43,271 nucleotides of DNA, taken from Alphaproteobacteria bacterium (lineage in GTDB: Bacteria; Pseudomonadota; Alphaproteobacteria; Rhodobacterales; Rhodobacteraceae). The notes under the pieces were generated by a model. That model worked only from the letters and a program-made list of their open reading frames with translations, was not told where the DNA came from and made no database searches. The position numbers and the translations under genes are program-made. Positions 35,590-43,271 of the stretch are shown piece by piece; the stretch's first letter is position 1; the number at the start of each line of letters is the position of its first letter. Location: contig VGDE01000007.1 of assembly GCA_016869875.1 (NCBI GenBank), positions 1 through 43,271 on the forward strand, in the 5' to 3' direction.

Positions 35590-36045
35590 TCAAGACGATG
35601 GTTGGCCTGCACCCTGATCGCTTCTGACTGCGGAAAGAAGCTGGTCGAGCGCATTCTCGAAGGCATCGGCGCCCGGTCCCAGCAGGACCCGCAGCTCCTG
35701 TTGAAACTCTTCGGCGATGCCGCTCAGCCGCTCCATCAAGACCTGACCCGCCGGCGTCAGTTGCAGCGCGACCAGGCGGCGGTCCTTGTCATGGCCGGCC
35801 TTGCCCACCAGGCCTGCCTGTTCCAGCCGCGTTGCCGCGCGGCTGACGATCGACTTGTCGAGATTGACCCTCAGGGTGATGTCGCGAACGCTGACGGTGC
35901 CGGATTGTCCCAGATGTGCCAGCACCCGCCATTCGGGGATCGTCAGTCCCGCCTCGGCAGCGTAACGCGCGGCGAACCGGCGGCTGACCTCGGTGGCGGC
36001 AACGGACAGCCGATAAGGCAGGAACTCGTTCAGCGAAAAGGTCAT
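35590..36045 (-). CDS. MarR family transcriptional regulator (homogentisate pathway)
   Basis: This 151-residue winged-helix regulator has [26 protein letters not shown], the recognition helix region [24 protein letters not shown], and the wing [15 protein letters not shown]. The ATG at 36045 sits six bases after GGAG and is preferred to the ATG at 36051, which is too close. It is divergent from hmgA and shares an intergenic region with two TTGC-N4-GCAA dyads, so it is likely the repressor of the homogentisate genes. Its inducer would be a pathway intermediate (inference). Confidence 0.92.
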   Translation of the reverse strand: MTFSLNEFLPYRLSVAATEVSRRFAARYAAEAGLTIPEWRVLAHLGQSGTVSVRDITLRVNLDKSIVSRAATRLEQAGLVGKAGHDKDRRLVALQLTPAGQVLMERLSGIAEEFQQELRVLLGPGADAFENALDQLLSAVRSDQGAGQPSS

Positions 36046-36079
36046 CGTCATCTCCTTTCGCCGAGATCAGCAGAAACAC

Positions 36080-36093
36080 GTTGCGCCTGCAAC
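36080..36093. promoter_or_regulatory. Dyad operator A in the marR-hmgA intergenic region
   Basis: GTTGCGCCTGCAAC has perfect 5-bp arms (GTTGC/GCAAC) around four bases. It lies 34 bases upstream of the MarR start codon and just ahead of the TTGACA at 36099, so it could control both directions. Confidence 0.6.
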
Positions 36094-36098
36094 AAGTC

Positions 36099-36128
36099 TT
36101 GACAGCGTTACGGGCGCAAGAGCATGTT
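36099..36128 (+). promoter_or_regulatory. Putative hmgA promoter
   Basis: TTGACA at 36099-36104 is a perfect -35 box. CATGTT at 36123-36128, 18 bases on, is a plausible but poor -10. Dyad B overlaps the expected start of transcription, which fits repression by the divergent MarR protein. Confidence 0.45.
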
Positions 36129-36129
36129 T

Positions 36130-36143
36130 ATTGCGAAAGCAAC
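36130..36143. promoter_or_regulatory. Dyad operator B in the marR-hmgA intergenic region
   Basis: ATTGCGAAAGCAAC has TTGC/GCAA arms around four bases and matches dyad A in core and spacing. The two dyad centres are 50 bases apart, about five helical turns, suggesting two MarR dimers on the same DNA face. Confidence 0.6.
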
Positions 36144-36163
36144 GAATCCGGAGGAGGGGCGCG

Positions 36164-37525
36164 ATGAGCACTCACGAACTGCCGCGCGGCATGATCCGTG
36201 CCACCGGCATGACGGGTCCTCATGACGGCTACATGCCCGGCTTTGGCAACGACTTCGAGACCGAGGCGCTTCCCGGCGCCCTGCCTCAGGGGCAGAACAG
36301 CCCGCAGAAATGCAACTATGGCCTTTATGCCGAGCAGTTGTCCGGGACTGCCTTCACCGCGCCGCGTGGCCAGAACGAACGGACCTGGTGCTATCGCATC
36401 CGCCCGTCGGTCCATCACACGGGCCGCTTCAGCCCGATCGACATGCCGCACTGGAAGACCGCGCCCCATGTGCTGTCGAACGTCACCAGCCTGGGCCAGT
36501 ACCGATGGGATCCCATTCCCGTGCCCGAGGAGGACCTGACCTGGATCACCGGCATGCGCACGATGACCACGGCGGGCGACGTGAACATCCAGGTCGGCAT
36601 GGCGAGCCACGTCTACCTGGTGACGCGCTCGATGGAGGACGAGTACTTCTTTTCCGCCGACAGCGAACTGCTGGTTGTCCCACAGGAAGGGCGCCTGCGG
36701 TTCTGCACCGAACTGGGCGTCATCGACCTCGAGCCCAAGGAGATCGCCATCCTGCCCCGCGGCCTCGTCTACCGGGTCGAGGTGCTGGAAGGGCCAGCCC
36801 GCGGCTTTGTCTGCGAGAACTATGGCCAGAAGTTCGACCTGCCCCATCGCGGCCCCATCGGCGCGAACTGCATGGCCAATCCGCGCGACTTCAAGTGCCC
36901 CATTGCGGCCTTCGAGGACCGCGAGGTGCCAAGCCGCGTCGTCATCAAGTGGTGCGGCCAGTTTCATGAGACACACATCGGCCACAGCCCGCTGGACGTC
37001 GTGGCCTGGCACGGCAACTATTGCCCCTACAAGTACGACCTGCGGACCTATGCGCCGGTGGGCGCCATCCTCTTCGACCATCCCGACCCGTCGATCTTCA
37101 CCGTCCTGACGGCGCCGTCGGGACAGGAGGGAACGGCCAACATCGACTTCGTGCTGTTCCGCGAGCGCTGGATGGTGGCCGAGCACAGCTTCCGCCCGCC
37201 CTGGTATCACAAGAACATCATGTCCGAACTGATGGGCAACATCTACGGCCAATATGACGCCAAGCCGCAGGGCTTTCAGCCGGGCGGCGTCAGCCTGCAC
37301 AACTGCATGCTGCCCCATGGCCCGGATCGCGACGCCTTCGAGAGCGCCAGCAACGCCGAGTTGAAGCCGCACAAGCTGGACAACACCATGTCCTTCATGT
37401 TCGAAACCCGCTTCCCCCAGCACCTGACCGCGTTCGCCGCCACGGAAGCACCGATGCAGCAGGAATACATCGAGGTCTGGAACCGCTTGGAAAAGAAATT
37501 CGACGGCACCCCCGGCGTGAAGTGA
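36164..37525 (+). CDS. hmgA: Homogentisate 1,2-dioxygenase
   Basis: HmgA opens the ring of homogentisate to maleylacetoacetate in tyrosine and phenylalanine breakdown. The ATG at 36164 follows GGAGGAGGGG and gives 453 residues. Family landmarks are [57 protein letters not shown], and the iron-binding region [15 protein letters not shown] with the Glu of MSE and a later His in [15 protein letters not shown]. The frame open to 36131 crosses dyad B and is not used. fahA follows after a 223-base gap. Confidence 0.97.
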   Translation: MSTHELPRGMIRATGMTGPHDGYMPGFGNDFETEALPGALPQGQNSPQKCNYGLYAEQLSGTAFTAPRGQNERTWCYRIRPSVHHTGRFSPIDMPHWKTAPHVLSNVTSLGQYRWDPIPVPEEDLTWITGMRTMTTAGDVNIQVGMASHVYLVTRSMEDEYFFSADSELLVVPQEGRLRFCTELGVIDLEPKEIAILPRGLVYRVEVLEGPARGFVCENYGQKFDLPHRGPIGANCMANPRDFKCPIAAFEDREVPSRVVIKWCGQFHETHIGHSPLDVVAWHGNYCPYKYDLRTYAPVGAILFDHPDPSIFTVLTAPSGQEGTANIDFVLFRERWMVAEHSFRPPWYHKNIMSELMGNIYGQYDAKPQGFQPGGVSLHNCMLPHGPDRDAFESASNAELKPHKLDNTMSFMFETRFPQHLTAFAATEAPMQQEYIEVWNRLEKKFDGTPGVK

Positions 37526-37748
37526 GCGGGACGCTCCGAAACTTCGCCGCACGCTCCTGCTGCTTCTGGCGGCGCGTTGCCGGAACGGGCAACTGCGTGC
37601 CCCTCATCCGGCCACCATACCCCGCCGCAGGCCGGGTTGCAGATGACGGACGCTTGCCGCATTCCAGACGGCGCATGCCATTTGCGGCACCTGCAACGCT
37701 CTCCGGCACTGAAGGAACAGACCGAACGACGCAAAGACGAGGCACCCG
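37526..37748. other. hmgA-fahA intergenic region
   Basis: This 223-base gap holds no convincing gene. It contains CCGAAACTTC at about 37546-37555, a 10-base match to the core of the gfa/xoxF motif that may be chance. The gap is long for one operon, so fahA could have its own promoter, but no clear -35/-10 pair is visible. Confidence 0.4.
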
Positions 37749-38960
37749 ATGGTCCAACACTCCCTGAGCAGCTGGGTTGCTGCCGCGAATGCGCCGGACT
37801 GCGGCTTTCCGATCCAGAACCTGCCTTATGGCGTCTTCTCGGTGCAGGGCCAGCCGCCGCGCTGCGGCGTCGCGATTGGCGACATGATCCTTGATCTGGC
37901 GGAATGCGAGGCGCGGGGGCTGCTGGAGGCCGACGGCACGTTCAGGGCGCCGCAGCTCAACGACTTCATGGCGCTTGGCCGCGGCACATGGCACCGCATC
38001 CGCACGGACCTGACGCGCCTGCTGGGCGAGGATGGCGACCGCAGCCTGCCGCTGGTGGCCATGGCCGATGCCACGCTGCACCTGCCGATCCGGGTGACCG
38101 AGTTCACCGACTTCTACGCCTCGAAGAACCATGCGTTCAACGTCGGCGTGTTGTTCCGCGGCCCGGAAAACGCGCTGCCGCCGCAGTGGACGCATATGCC
38201 CATCGGCTACAACGGCCGCGCCTCCTCGGTCGTGGTGTCGGGCACGCCGATCCACCGCCCGATGGGCCAGGTGAAGGGCGAGGATGGCCCCGTCTGGACC
38301 GCCAGCCGCCGCCTGGACCTGGAGCTGGAACTGGGCGCCATCGTCGGCGCGAACAGCCGGATGGGGCAGCGCATCAGCGTGGAGGAGGCCGAGGACATGA
38401 TCTTCGGCTATGTCCTTCTGAACGACTGGTCGGCGCGCGACATTCAGGCGTGGGAATACCAGCCGCTCGGGCCGTTCCAGGCCAAGGCGCTCGGCACGAC
38501 CATCAGCCCGTGGATCGTGACGCAGGCCGCGCTGGAGCCCTTCCGGAGCCGCGGGGCGGAGCGGGACAACCCGTTGCTGCCCTATCTTCAGGAGGAGCGG
38601 CCGGGCTTTTACGACCTGACGCTCGGCTGGACCATGAACGGGCAGGTGATGGCACAGACGAACTACAACGTGATGTACTGGTCCTCGGCCCAGCAGCTGG
38701 CGCATCACGCGGTGTCCGGCTGCCCGATGCGGGTGGGGGATCTGCTGGGCACCGGCACCATCTCGGGACCATCGCTGGACCAGACCGGCGCGCTGCTGGA
38801 GATGACGCAGGGCGGCAAGAACCCCGTCCAGGTTGACGGAGAAGAGCGCACCTTCATCGAGGACGGGGACGAGATCGGTCTCTACGGCTATGCCCAGGGC
38901 AACGGCTACCGCATCGGCTTCGGCCCCTGCACCGGCAAGATCCTTCCGGCGCAGGAGTGA
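37749..38960 (+). CDS. fahA: Fumarylacetoacetase
   Basis: This enzyme hydrolyses fumarylacetoacetate to fumarate and acetoacetate, the last step of tyrosine degradation. The 403-residue protein has the two-domain FAH layout. The N-terminal SH3-like domain (FPIQNLPYGVFS, GVAIGDMILDL) precedes a C-terminal catalytic domain with TDFYASKNHAFNVG, MPIGYNGRASSVVVSGTP, the metal-binding DLELELGAIVG, NDWSARDIQAWEYQPLGPF and GTGTISGPS. The match is to classical eukaryote-like fumarylacetoacetase, not to short FAH hydrolases. A maiA remnant follows 3'. Confidence 0.96.
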   Translation: MVQHSLSSWVAAANAPDCGFPIQNLPYGVFSVQGQPPRCGVAIGDMILDLAECEARGLLEADGTFRAPQLNDFMALGRGTWHRIRTDLTRLLGEDGDRSLPLVAMADATLHLPIRVTEFTDFYASKNHAFNVGVLFRGPENALPPQWTHMPIGYNGRASSVVVSGTPIHRPMGQVKGEDGPVWTASRRLDLELELGAIVGANSRMGQRISVEEAEDMIFGYVLLNDWSARDIQAWEYQPLGPFQAKALGTTISPWIVTQAALEPFRSRGAERDNPLLPYLQEERPGFYDLTLGWTMNGQVMAQTNYNVMYWSSAQQLAHHAVSGCPMRVGDLLGTGTISGPSLDQTGALLEMTQGGKNPVQVDGEERTFIEDGDEIGLYGYAQGNGYRIGFGPCTGKILPAQE

Positions 38961-38978
38961 GCGTGCCACGTCCCTGAC

Positions 38979-39258
38979 CACGTCCCGCCCGGTCCTGCAC
39001 GACGATTGGCGCTCCTCGGCCTCCTAACGGGTGCGGGTCGCGCTGAACCTCAAGGGCATCGGCTTTGATCGGGTGCCGGTGGACCTGGTGGCCGGCGACC
39101 ATCGGCGTCCCGCGCATCTGGCGGTGAACCCGCAGCGGCTTGTGCCGCCGCTGCAGATCGACGGGCTGGTGCTGACGCAGTCGATGGCGATCCTCGATTA
39201 TCTGGAGGACATACGCCCGCAGCCGGCGCTGCTGCCAGTCGGCCCAGCTGATCGATAA
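38979..39258 (+). pseudogene. maiA: maiA (maleylacetoacetate isomerase) remnant, N-terminal part only
   Basis: This frame reads VLHDDWRSSAS, then TAA at 39025-39027, then RVRVALNLKGIGFDRVPVDL, NPQRLVPPLQIDG and VLTQSMAILDYLED, ending at a TGA (39256-39258). It is the thioredoxin-like half of a zeta-class glutathione transferase. The stop stands where the conserved SSASYRVR motif has Tyr, a TAC-to-TAA type change. The whole C-terminal helical domain (about 130 residues) is missing. No start codon is obvious upstream. Its position after fahA fits the hmgA-fahA-maiA pathway order. Confidence 0.8.
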
Positions 39259-39305
39259 GTGCCGTGACCGGCGGGCCATGACCTCCATCCTCACGGGGAC
39301 AGGGA

Positions 39306-40868
39306 TCAGGGTCCCGATGCCGGCGTCTCGTTCGACGGCACGGAATCCGTTTCAGGATCCGTCGGCTGCGCGGCATCAGGCGTTTCTGCTGCCGGAGTCG
39401 GCGCTTGGGGGGCCGACGGGGTGCTGTTGCCCGACCCGGCCGCGGCATCCTCTGCTGCGGCAGCGGCTTGGATACGGTCGCTGTCGATCGGCGCCTCCGT
39501 CACCGAGCCATCGGCCGCTGCGACGCGCCAGACCGTGTTGCCCGCATCGTCCGCGACAAGCAGCGCGCCCGTGCCGTCAAGCCCGACACCGACAGGCCGC
39601 CCGTGCACCTGGCCATCGACAAGAAAGCCCGTCACCACGTCCTGCGCCATCCCGTCGGGGCGGCCGTCGATGAACGGCACATAGGAAACCTTGTAGCCGT
39701 TGAAGGTATCGCGATTCCAGCTGCCACGCTGACCGACAAAGGCGCCGTTGGCATAAGGTTCGGGCATGGCGGAACCGTTGGTGAATACCAGTCCCAAGGC
39801 GGCTACATGGCTGGACAGCGCATAATCCGGTGCGATGGCCGTGGCGACCAGGTCCGGACGGGCAGGGCGCACCCGCTCGTCCACGTGATCGCCGAAATAG
39901 CTGTAGGGCCAGCCGTAGAACGCGCCTTCCTGGACGGACGTCATGTAATCGGGAACCAGGTCAGGACCCAGCTCGTCCCGTTCGTTGATGACGGCCCATA
40001 GCTGCCCTGAATCCGGGTTGAAGGTCAATCCGTTCGGGTTGCGCAGGCCCGAGGCATAGATCCTGGACAACCCCGTCTCGCGGTCGATCTGCCAGATCGC
40101 GGCACGGCCCTTTTCGGCCTCCATCCCGTTTTCCGCAGCATTCGAGTTCGACCCGACCGAGGCATACAGCATCGTTCCATCCGGGCTCAGGGCCAGGTCC
40201 TTGGTCCAGTGATGGTTCAGCGGCCCGCCGGGCAGCGGCGCCAGGAGGGTAGGTTCGGCGGTGATGGCATTCTCCCCCAGCGCATAGGGATAGGCCAGCA
40301 CCGCATCGGCGGCGGCGACATAGAGCGTGTCGTCGATCCAGGCCAGGCCGAAGGGCGAATGCAGTCCCGTCAGCAGGTCGTGACGCTCGTCCACAACGCC
40401 GTCGCGGTCCGTGTCGCGCAGAAGCGTGATCAGGTTGCTTTCCGGCTGCGGCCCATCGCCACCGCCGGCCGCAAAGGCCATGATCCAGTCGCGGATATAG
40501 TCCTTGGGCCGGTACTTGGGCTTTCCCTCGGGCGCGCGCGACTGCACGACCAGCACGTCGCCATTCGGCAGCGTGTGAACCGTGCGCGGATTGACGAGGT
40601 CGGTGGCATAGGCGCTGATCGTCAGCCCTTCGGCAACTGCCGGCGTCTGACCCTCGGCCCAGCCCACGACTTCGGCCACGTTGACGCTGGGCAGGAGGTT
40701 GACGAATTTCGGTTCGGGCAGGACCGGGTCCGGGCCGATCTGGCTGGTGATGTCGAATGCGTCCGCATCCTGCGCCTGGCTTGGATAGGGCAGGGAGAGG
40801 CCAAGCACCAGCGCGCCGCAGCCGGACAGCAGGATGGCCCGCTGCGAGAAATACATGATATGCATCAT
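39306..40868 (-). CDS. PQQ-type sorbosone/aldose sugar dehydrogenase
   Basis: This 520-residue secreted protein belongs to the soluble quinoprotein glucose/sorbosone dehydrogenase fold. After a signal region with LLSGC, which could be a lipobox, the six-bladed propeller shows GLTISAYATDLVNPRTVHTL, LLTGLHSPFGLAWID, NHHWTKDLALSPDGTMLYASVGS, SGLRNPNGLTFNP, FYGWPYSYFGDH and RGSWNRDTFNGYKVSYVPF. A Pro/Ala/Thr-rich tail of about 50 residues ends the protein. PQQ use is expected from the family. The substrate is unknown. It is 15 bases downstream of the DUF2231 gene, in one operon. Confidence 0.9.
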   Translation of the reverse strand: MMHIMYFSQRAILLSGCGALVLGLSLPYPSQAQDADAFDITSQIGPDPVLPEPKFVNLLPSVNVAEVVGWAEGQTPAVAEGLTISAYATDLVNPRTVHTLPNGDVLVVQSRAPEGKPKYRPKDYIRDWIMAFAAGGGDGPQPESNLITLLRDTDRDGVVDERHDLLTGLHSPFGLAWIDDTLYVAAADAVLAYPYALGENAITAEPTLLAPLPGGPLNHHWTKDLALSPDGTMLYASVGSNSNAAENGMEAEKGRAAIWQIDRETGLSRIYASGLRNPNGLTFNPDSGQLWAVINERDELGPDLVPDYMTSVQEGAFYGWPYSYFGDHVDERVRPARPDLVATAIAPDYALSSHVAALGLVFTNGSAMPEPYANGAFVGQRGSWNRDTFNGYKVSYVPFIDGRPDGMAQDVVTGFLVDGQVHGRPVGVGLDGTGALLVADDAGNTVWRVAAADGSVTEAPIDSDRIQAAAAAEDAAAGSGNSTPSAPQAPTPAAETPDAAQPTDPETDSVPSNETPASGP

Positions 40869-40883
40869 CGGGATCTGTCCTTC

Positions 40884-41345
40884 TCAGGCGCGCTGCAAGG
40901 GGCGGTGGCGGAGGGCACGGCGGTTCAGCAAGGCCGCACCCAGCATCAGCACGCAGGTCAGGGCGGAGGCGCCGATCCCCCAGGGAACGATGGCCGTCCA
41001 GCCGTCACCGGCATGGATCAGGCTGTTGACGAAGGCCACGACCAGGACCAGCAGCTGCAGCAGGGCCACGCTCCAGACCGGCCGCAGGCGGCGGGTGGCC
41101 GCAGCGATGATCCACAGCAGCACCGCGATGCCGCCCGCGATCAGGCCAAAGAACAACAGCCAGGACGAGAAATCCTGCCACATCAGAACCGTGGTCTGCA
41201 TATAGGCATAGTCCGTCACCAGCGTCAAAGCCAGGAAACCCGCCGAGAAATGGGAAAGCGTCTCCAGGCCCGGCATTGGGCTGGCGGTCAGGGGCAGGCC
41301 GTAAGGAGGATGGGTCGCAGCCATGGTATGGGTTCCCGAATGCAT
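40884..41345 (-). CDS. DUF2231 family membrane protein
   Basis: This 153-residue protein has four hydrophobic helices (LETLSHFSAGFLALTLVTDYAY, SWLLFFGLIAGGIAVLLWII, SVALLQLLVLVVAFVNSLIH and ALTCVLMLGAALL, with gaps between) and the HxG-like pattern of the DUF2231 group. The function of the family is unknown. The ATG at 41345 is five bases after GGAAGG and is preferred to the ATG at 41324 or the upstream extension. It heads an operon with the PQQ-type dehydrogenase, so a role as membrane partner or electron conduit is possible but unproven. Confidence 0.82.
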   Translation of the reverse strand: MHSGTHTMAATHPPYGLPLTASPMPGLETLSHFSAGFLALTLVTDYAYMQTTVLMWQDFSSWLLFFGLIAGGIAVLLWIIAAATRRLRPVWSVALLQLLVLVVAFVNSLIHAGDGWTAIVPWGIGASALTCVLMLGAALLNRRALRHRPLQRA

Positions 41346-42172
41346 TCTGTCCTTCCGAACAGTCGGGGGCGAACGAATGTTCCATGACATCATCAAGGCG
41401 ATCAGGGTCTTTTGCCCGATGCCCACCCGTGCACCGCAACAACAGGCCAAGATGGAGCCAGGGTCGTTTCCTCAAGGCATGGGCATGCCGTCAGGCAGGT
41501 GACCACGCAAGAGATCTGCGCCCGAAGTGGTTCCCGGATCAAGGCAGCCGTTCGGTCCCCGGTGCCGTGCCGCTGCTTTCGCCCCCCTTTGAAACGGGTC
41601 CTGAGGCAGCACCGAGGGACAGGAAGCGGCCAAGCCCGGCAGTGTGGCTCCCCGCCAATGACCCAGGACGCCCTGTTCACGAAAAGGGACCGCAACCCGC
41701 AGCTTTGTCGCGGGAAGAAGTGCCGCAGGGGACGAGAACTGCCACTCGGTGAGCGGCATGTCAGCCATGTCTGGCCATCCAGAGGAGCCGATGCGGAGGC
41801 GGCTGCATGGGTCAGCGCGCCAGGTCCGCGCCGACCTGCCGACACAGCAGGCCTGCGGCAGCGATGCCCCTATGGCCTTGGAGGCAGAAACCTGGCCGGA
41901 CGATCAACTGCGACGACAAAAACAACGGCCGCCATGGCCGGGTGGTCCGGATCTTCCACAGGGAGTTCTGCAACCTTGGCGCATGCATGGCTCCGGGCAG
42001 GTGCGCCGCGGCCCGCTGAAGGTCTGGGGCGATCTGCATGATCCATGGAAACAGGTGACCCGTGTGGTGCAGTTGGCCGCACTGCCTTGGTACAGGCGCG
42101 AGGACAAGCGGCAGGCAGCGCGGCCTGAGGTGCCGCAGGTCCGACAAAGGTCATCGGCCTGATCCGACGCGC
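41346..42172. other. 827-bp region without a recognisable gene
   Basis: Open frames on both strands (for example 41412-42041 and 41749-42162, plus strand) are Arg/Pro/Ala-rich, overlap one another and match no family I recognise, so they are probably not genes. A stretch at about 41560-41745 has scattered resemblance to a cobalamin riboswitch (see findings). Otherwise I see no tRNA, array or clear dyad. Confidence 0.5.
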
Positions 42173-42649
42173 TCAGCCTGACGGCACGCCAAGCATGTTC
42201 AGGGCTTCCTGATACTTCTGCGCGCGTTGGCGGTCTGATCCGGCGGGGTCCGTCAGGCGGGACATGTCCAGGTTGTCGCGCAGGTCGGCGATCTTGACGG
42301 TCCGGGCGATCGGATGGCGCGCGGCGCGGTCCACAAAGTCGGAATAACTCTCGCCCTCCCGGCGGGTCATCGCGTCGACCGCATCGACCAGTTCATCCGC
42401 CAGACCTTCGCGGCGCAGGTCATCGAGCGTCCAGTCGCTGTCCTCGACCACGTCATGAAGCACCGCCACGATCCGCTCCTGCGGGGTCGTGCAAGCGGCC
42501 ATGACCCGCAGCGGGTGAAGGATGTAGGGCTGTCCGGCCTTGTCCTTCTGCCCGCGATGGGCGTCTGCAGCGACCTGGATCGCGCGTTCCAGGTCCATGG
42601 TTGCCGGTTCTGTCGCAGTCACTGTGGCGGGCCCTTCCTTTCCCGACAT
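42173..42649 (-). CDS. HD-domain protein, MESH1-like (p)ppGpp-hydrolase family
   Basis: This 158-residue protein has the HD phosphohydrolase fold of the small alarmone hydrolase/SpoT-hydrolase group: AIQVAADAHRGQKDKAGQPYILHP, the metal site VLHDVVEDSDWTLDDL, and a late VKIADLRDNLD. A synthetase domain is absent, so it would hydrolyse rather than make (p)ppGpp, or act on a related nucleotide. The ATG at 42649 follows GGAG by five bases; the open frame to 42700 lacks support. It is a single gene with no operon partners. Confidence 0.85.
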   Translation of the reverse strand: MSGKEGPATVTATEPATMDLERAIQVAADAHRGQKDKAGQPYILHPLRVMAACTTPQERIVAVLHDVVEDSDWTLDDLRREGLADELVDAVDAMTRREGESYSDFVDRAARHPIARTVKIADLRDNLDMSRLTDPAGSDRQRAQKYQEALNMLGVPSG

Positions 42650-43096
42650 TAGATCTCCGCAGCGTTCCTTTGACAAGACTGCCGAACAGCCACGGATCAT
42701 GGCAATCAGGCCGATGACTGCTGGCCGACACCGCTGACGCAGGACCAGGCTTGGACTTTACCTTGTAACCGATGAAGCCGTGGCCCTGATCGACCCACGC
42801 CCCCAAGGGATCGAGTTCGCGCCACCTCAGCCTGCAGCAAGGGCGTCAGCGTCAGGAGGAGGTGCCCCCGTAAGACAGGCCGCTTGCGATACCCCTTTCC
42901 TGACACGCGCTGCTTCGGGTCGGCATAGAAGCGGGGCAGGCTTTGGCAGAACGGATGCAGTGGAGGACGGAAACTCCGGCGGATGACTTCCTGAGGGATC
43001 CCGCTGATGAAGATTGCGGTCGCTTCCCGCCGCTGGCCGGTCTAGGCATGGATGTGCGGGCGCATCGGCCCCGCTGTTTCTGCAGGAGCCTCGGCC
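42650..43096. other. Intergenic region before the last ORF
   Basis: About 447 bases with no convincing coding sequence, RNA or repeat. Short overlapping open frames on both strands have unrelated low-complexity translations. The 3' end contains the GGAG ribosome-binding site of the next gene. Confidence 0.45.
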
Positions 43097-43271
43097 ATGG
43101 CCAAGTTCGTGATCGTCATGGGCGCGGCACCCCATATGAAGCTGCTCGATTCGGGACGGGATTTTGCGACCTCCGGCGCGCCCATGACCTTCGAGAACCA
43201 TGACGCGGCCTATGCCTACCTGGTCGCCCATACCGAGACCCCGCCCCTGAAGGGCCTTCGTGCCGAGATCA
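43097..43271 (+). CDS. Uncharacterised protein, 5' part only
   Basis: The ATG at 43097 follows GCAGGAGCC and starts MAKFVIVMGAAPHMKLLDSG; the frame is open to the edge of the window (58 codons). Codon use is typical of the genome. The segment ENHDAAYAYLVAHTETPPL has no motif I can name. I assign no function. Confidence 0.6.
   Translation, partial: MAKFVIVMGAAPHMKLLDSGRDFATSGAPMTFENHDAAYAYLVAHTETPPLKGLRAEI

Noticed and set aside
35508..35627. Short plus-strand frame with [20 protein letters not shown], faintly like the start of a pyridoxamine-phosphate-oxidase-type protein
   Set aside because: Only about 20 residues resemble the family, there is no continuation, and it overlaps the 3' end of the MarR gene. 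It is too little to call a remnant.
41412..42162. Plus-strand frames of 209 and 137 residues
   Set aside because: They overlap each other, have biased Arg/Pro composition, lack convincing ribosome-binding sites and match no family.
27965..43271. CRISPR array or tRNA genes in the accessory half
   Set aside because: No regularly spaced short repeats and no tRNA-like cloverleaf or CCA ends were seen; the only repeat is the 216-bp pair.

Overview
The window looks like an origin-proximal stretch of a high-GC alphaproteobacterial chromosome. It most resembles Rhodobacterales of the Paracoccus type. Three things point there: the order rho-mnmE-mnmG-rsmG-parA-parB with two perfect parS sites; the rph/hrcA-grpE pair; and a glutathione-linked formaldehyde cluster (gfa, class III alcohol dehydrogenase, S-formylglutathione hydrolase) next to xoxF-xoxG-xoxJ, as in Paracoccus methylotrophs. 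The genus is an inference from gene order and protein character; there is no rRNA or other direct marker.

Layout. Positions 1-6847 (+) hold the end of an upstream membrane gene, then rho, the tRNA-modification genes mnmE and mnmG, the 16S methyltransferase rsmG, and the partition genes parA and parB. Positions 6890-10094 (-) are a tight operon: rph, rdgB, a RidA-family gene, hemW and a DUF454 membrane protein. Positions 10167-11760 (+) are hrcA-grpE. Positions 11881-26955 are a one-carbon/PQQ island. It contains gfa, the glutathione-dependent formaldehyde dehydrogenase, a ClpP-like protease, a GNAT acetyltransferase, fghA, the lanthanide-type methanol dehydrogenase xoxF with its cytochrome xoxG and binding protein xoxJ, and a CXXCW rhodanese-like protein. 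A minus-strand trio follows (DUF3280, SRPBCC and beta-propeller proteins), then a six-gene operon: binding protein, beta-propeller, acidic secreted protein, ABC ATPase, ABC-2 permease and an unknown secreted protein. That operon resembles the Ped system linked to lanthanide-dependent growth in Pseudomonas putida. A near-identical motif lies upstream of gfa and xoxF, and a weaker copy lies upstream of the ABC operon, so the three units may be co-regulated.

Positions 26984-43271 are accessory DNA. They hold a GT2 glycosyltransferase; a graveyard of IS481-type and IS5-type transposase remnants (about 28.1-29.1 kb); a MarR-controlled EmrB/EmrA-like efflux operon with a clear palindromic operator; a Hint-domain gene broken by three lesions; a 216-bp tandem duplication; a GH16-RTX glycanase; a tyrosine/homogentisate module (MarR regulator, hmgA, fahA, and a dead maiA remnant); a PQQ-type sorbosone/aldose dehydrogenase with a DUF2231 membrane partner; a long stretch with no recognisable gene; an HD-domain (p)ppGpp-hydrolase-like gene; and the start of an unknown ORF.

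How the genes fit together: XoxF oxidises methanol to formaldehyde in the periplasm, passing electrons to XoxG. Gfa, the class III dehydrogenase and FghA oxidise formaldehyde in the cytoplasm through glutathione adducts to formate. The Ped-like operon and the minus-strand trio probably supply or sense the metal, cofactor or substrate. All functions are read from the sequence and from family knowledge; no searches were run.
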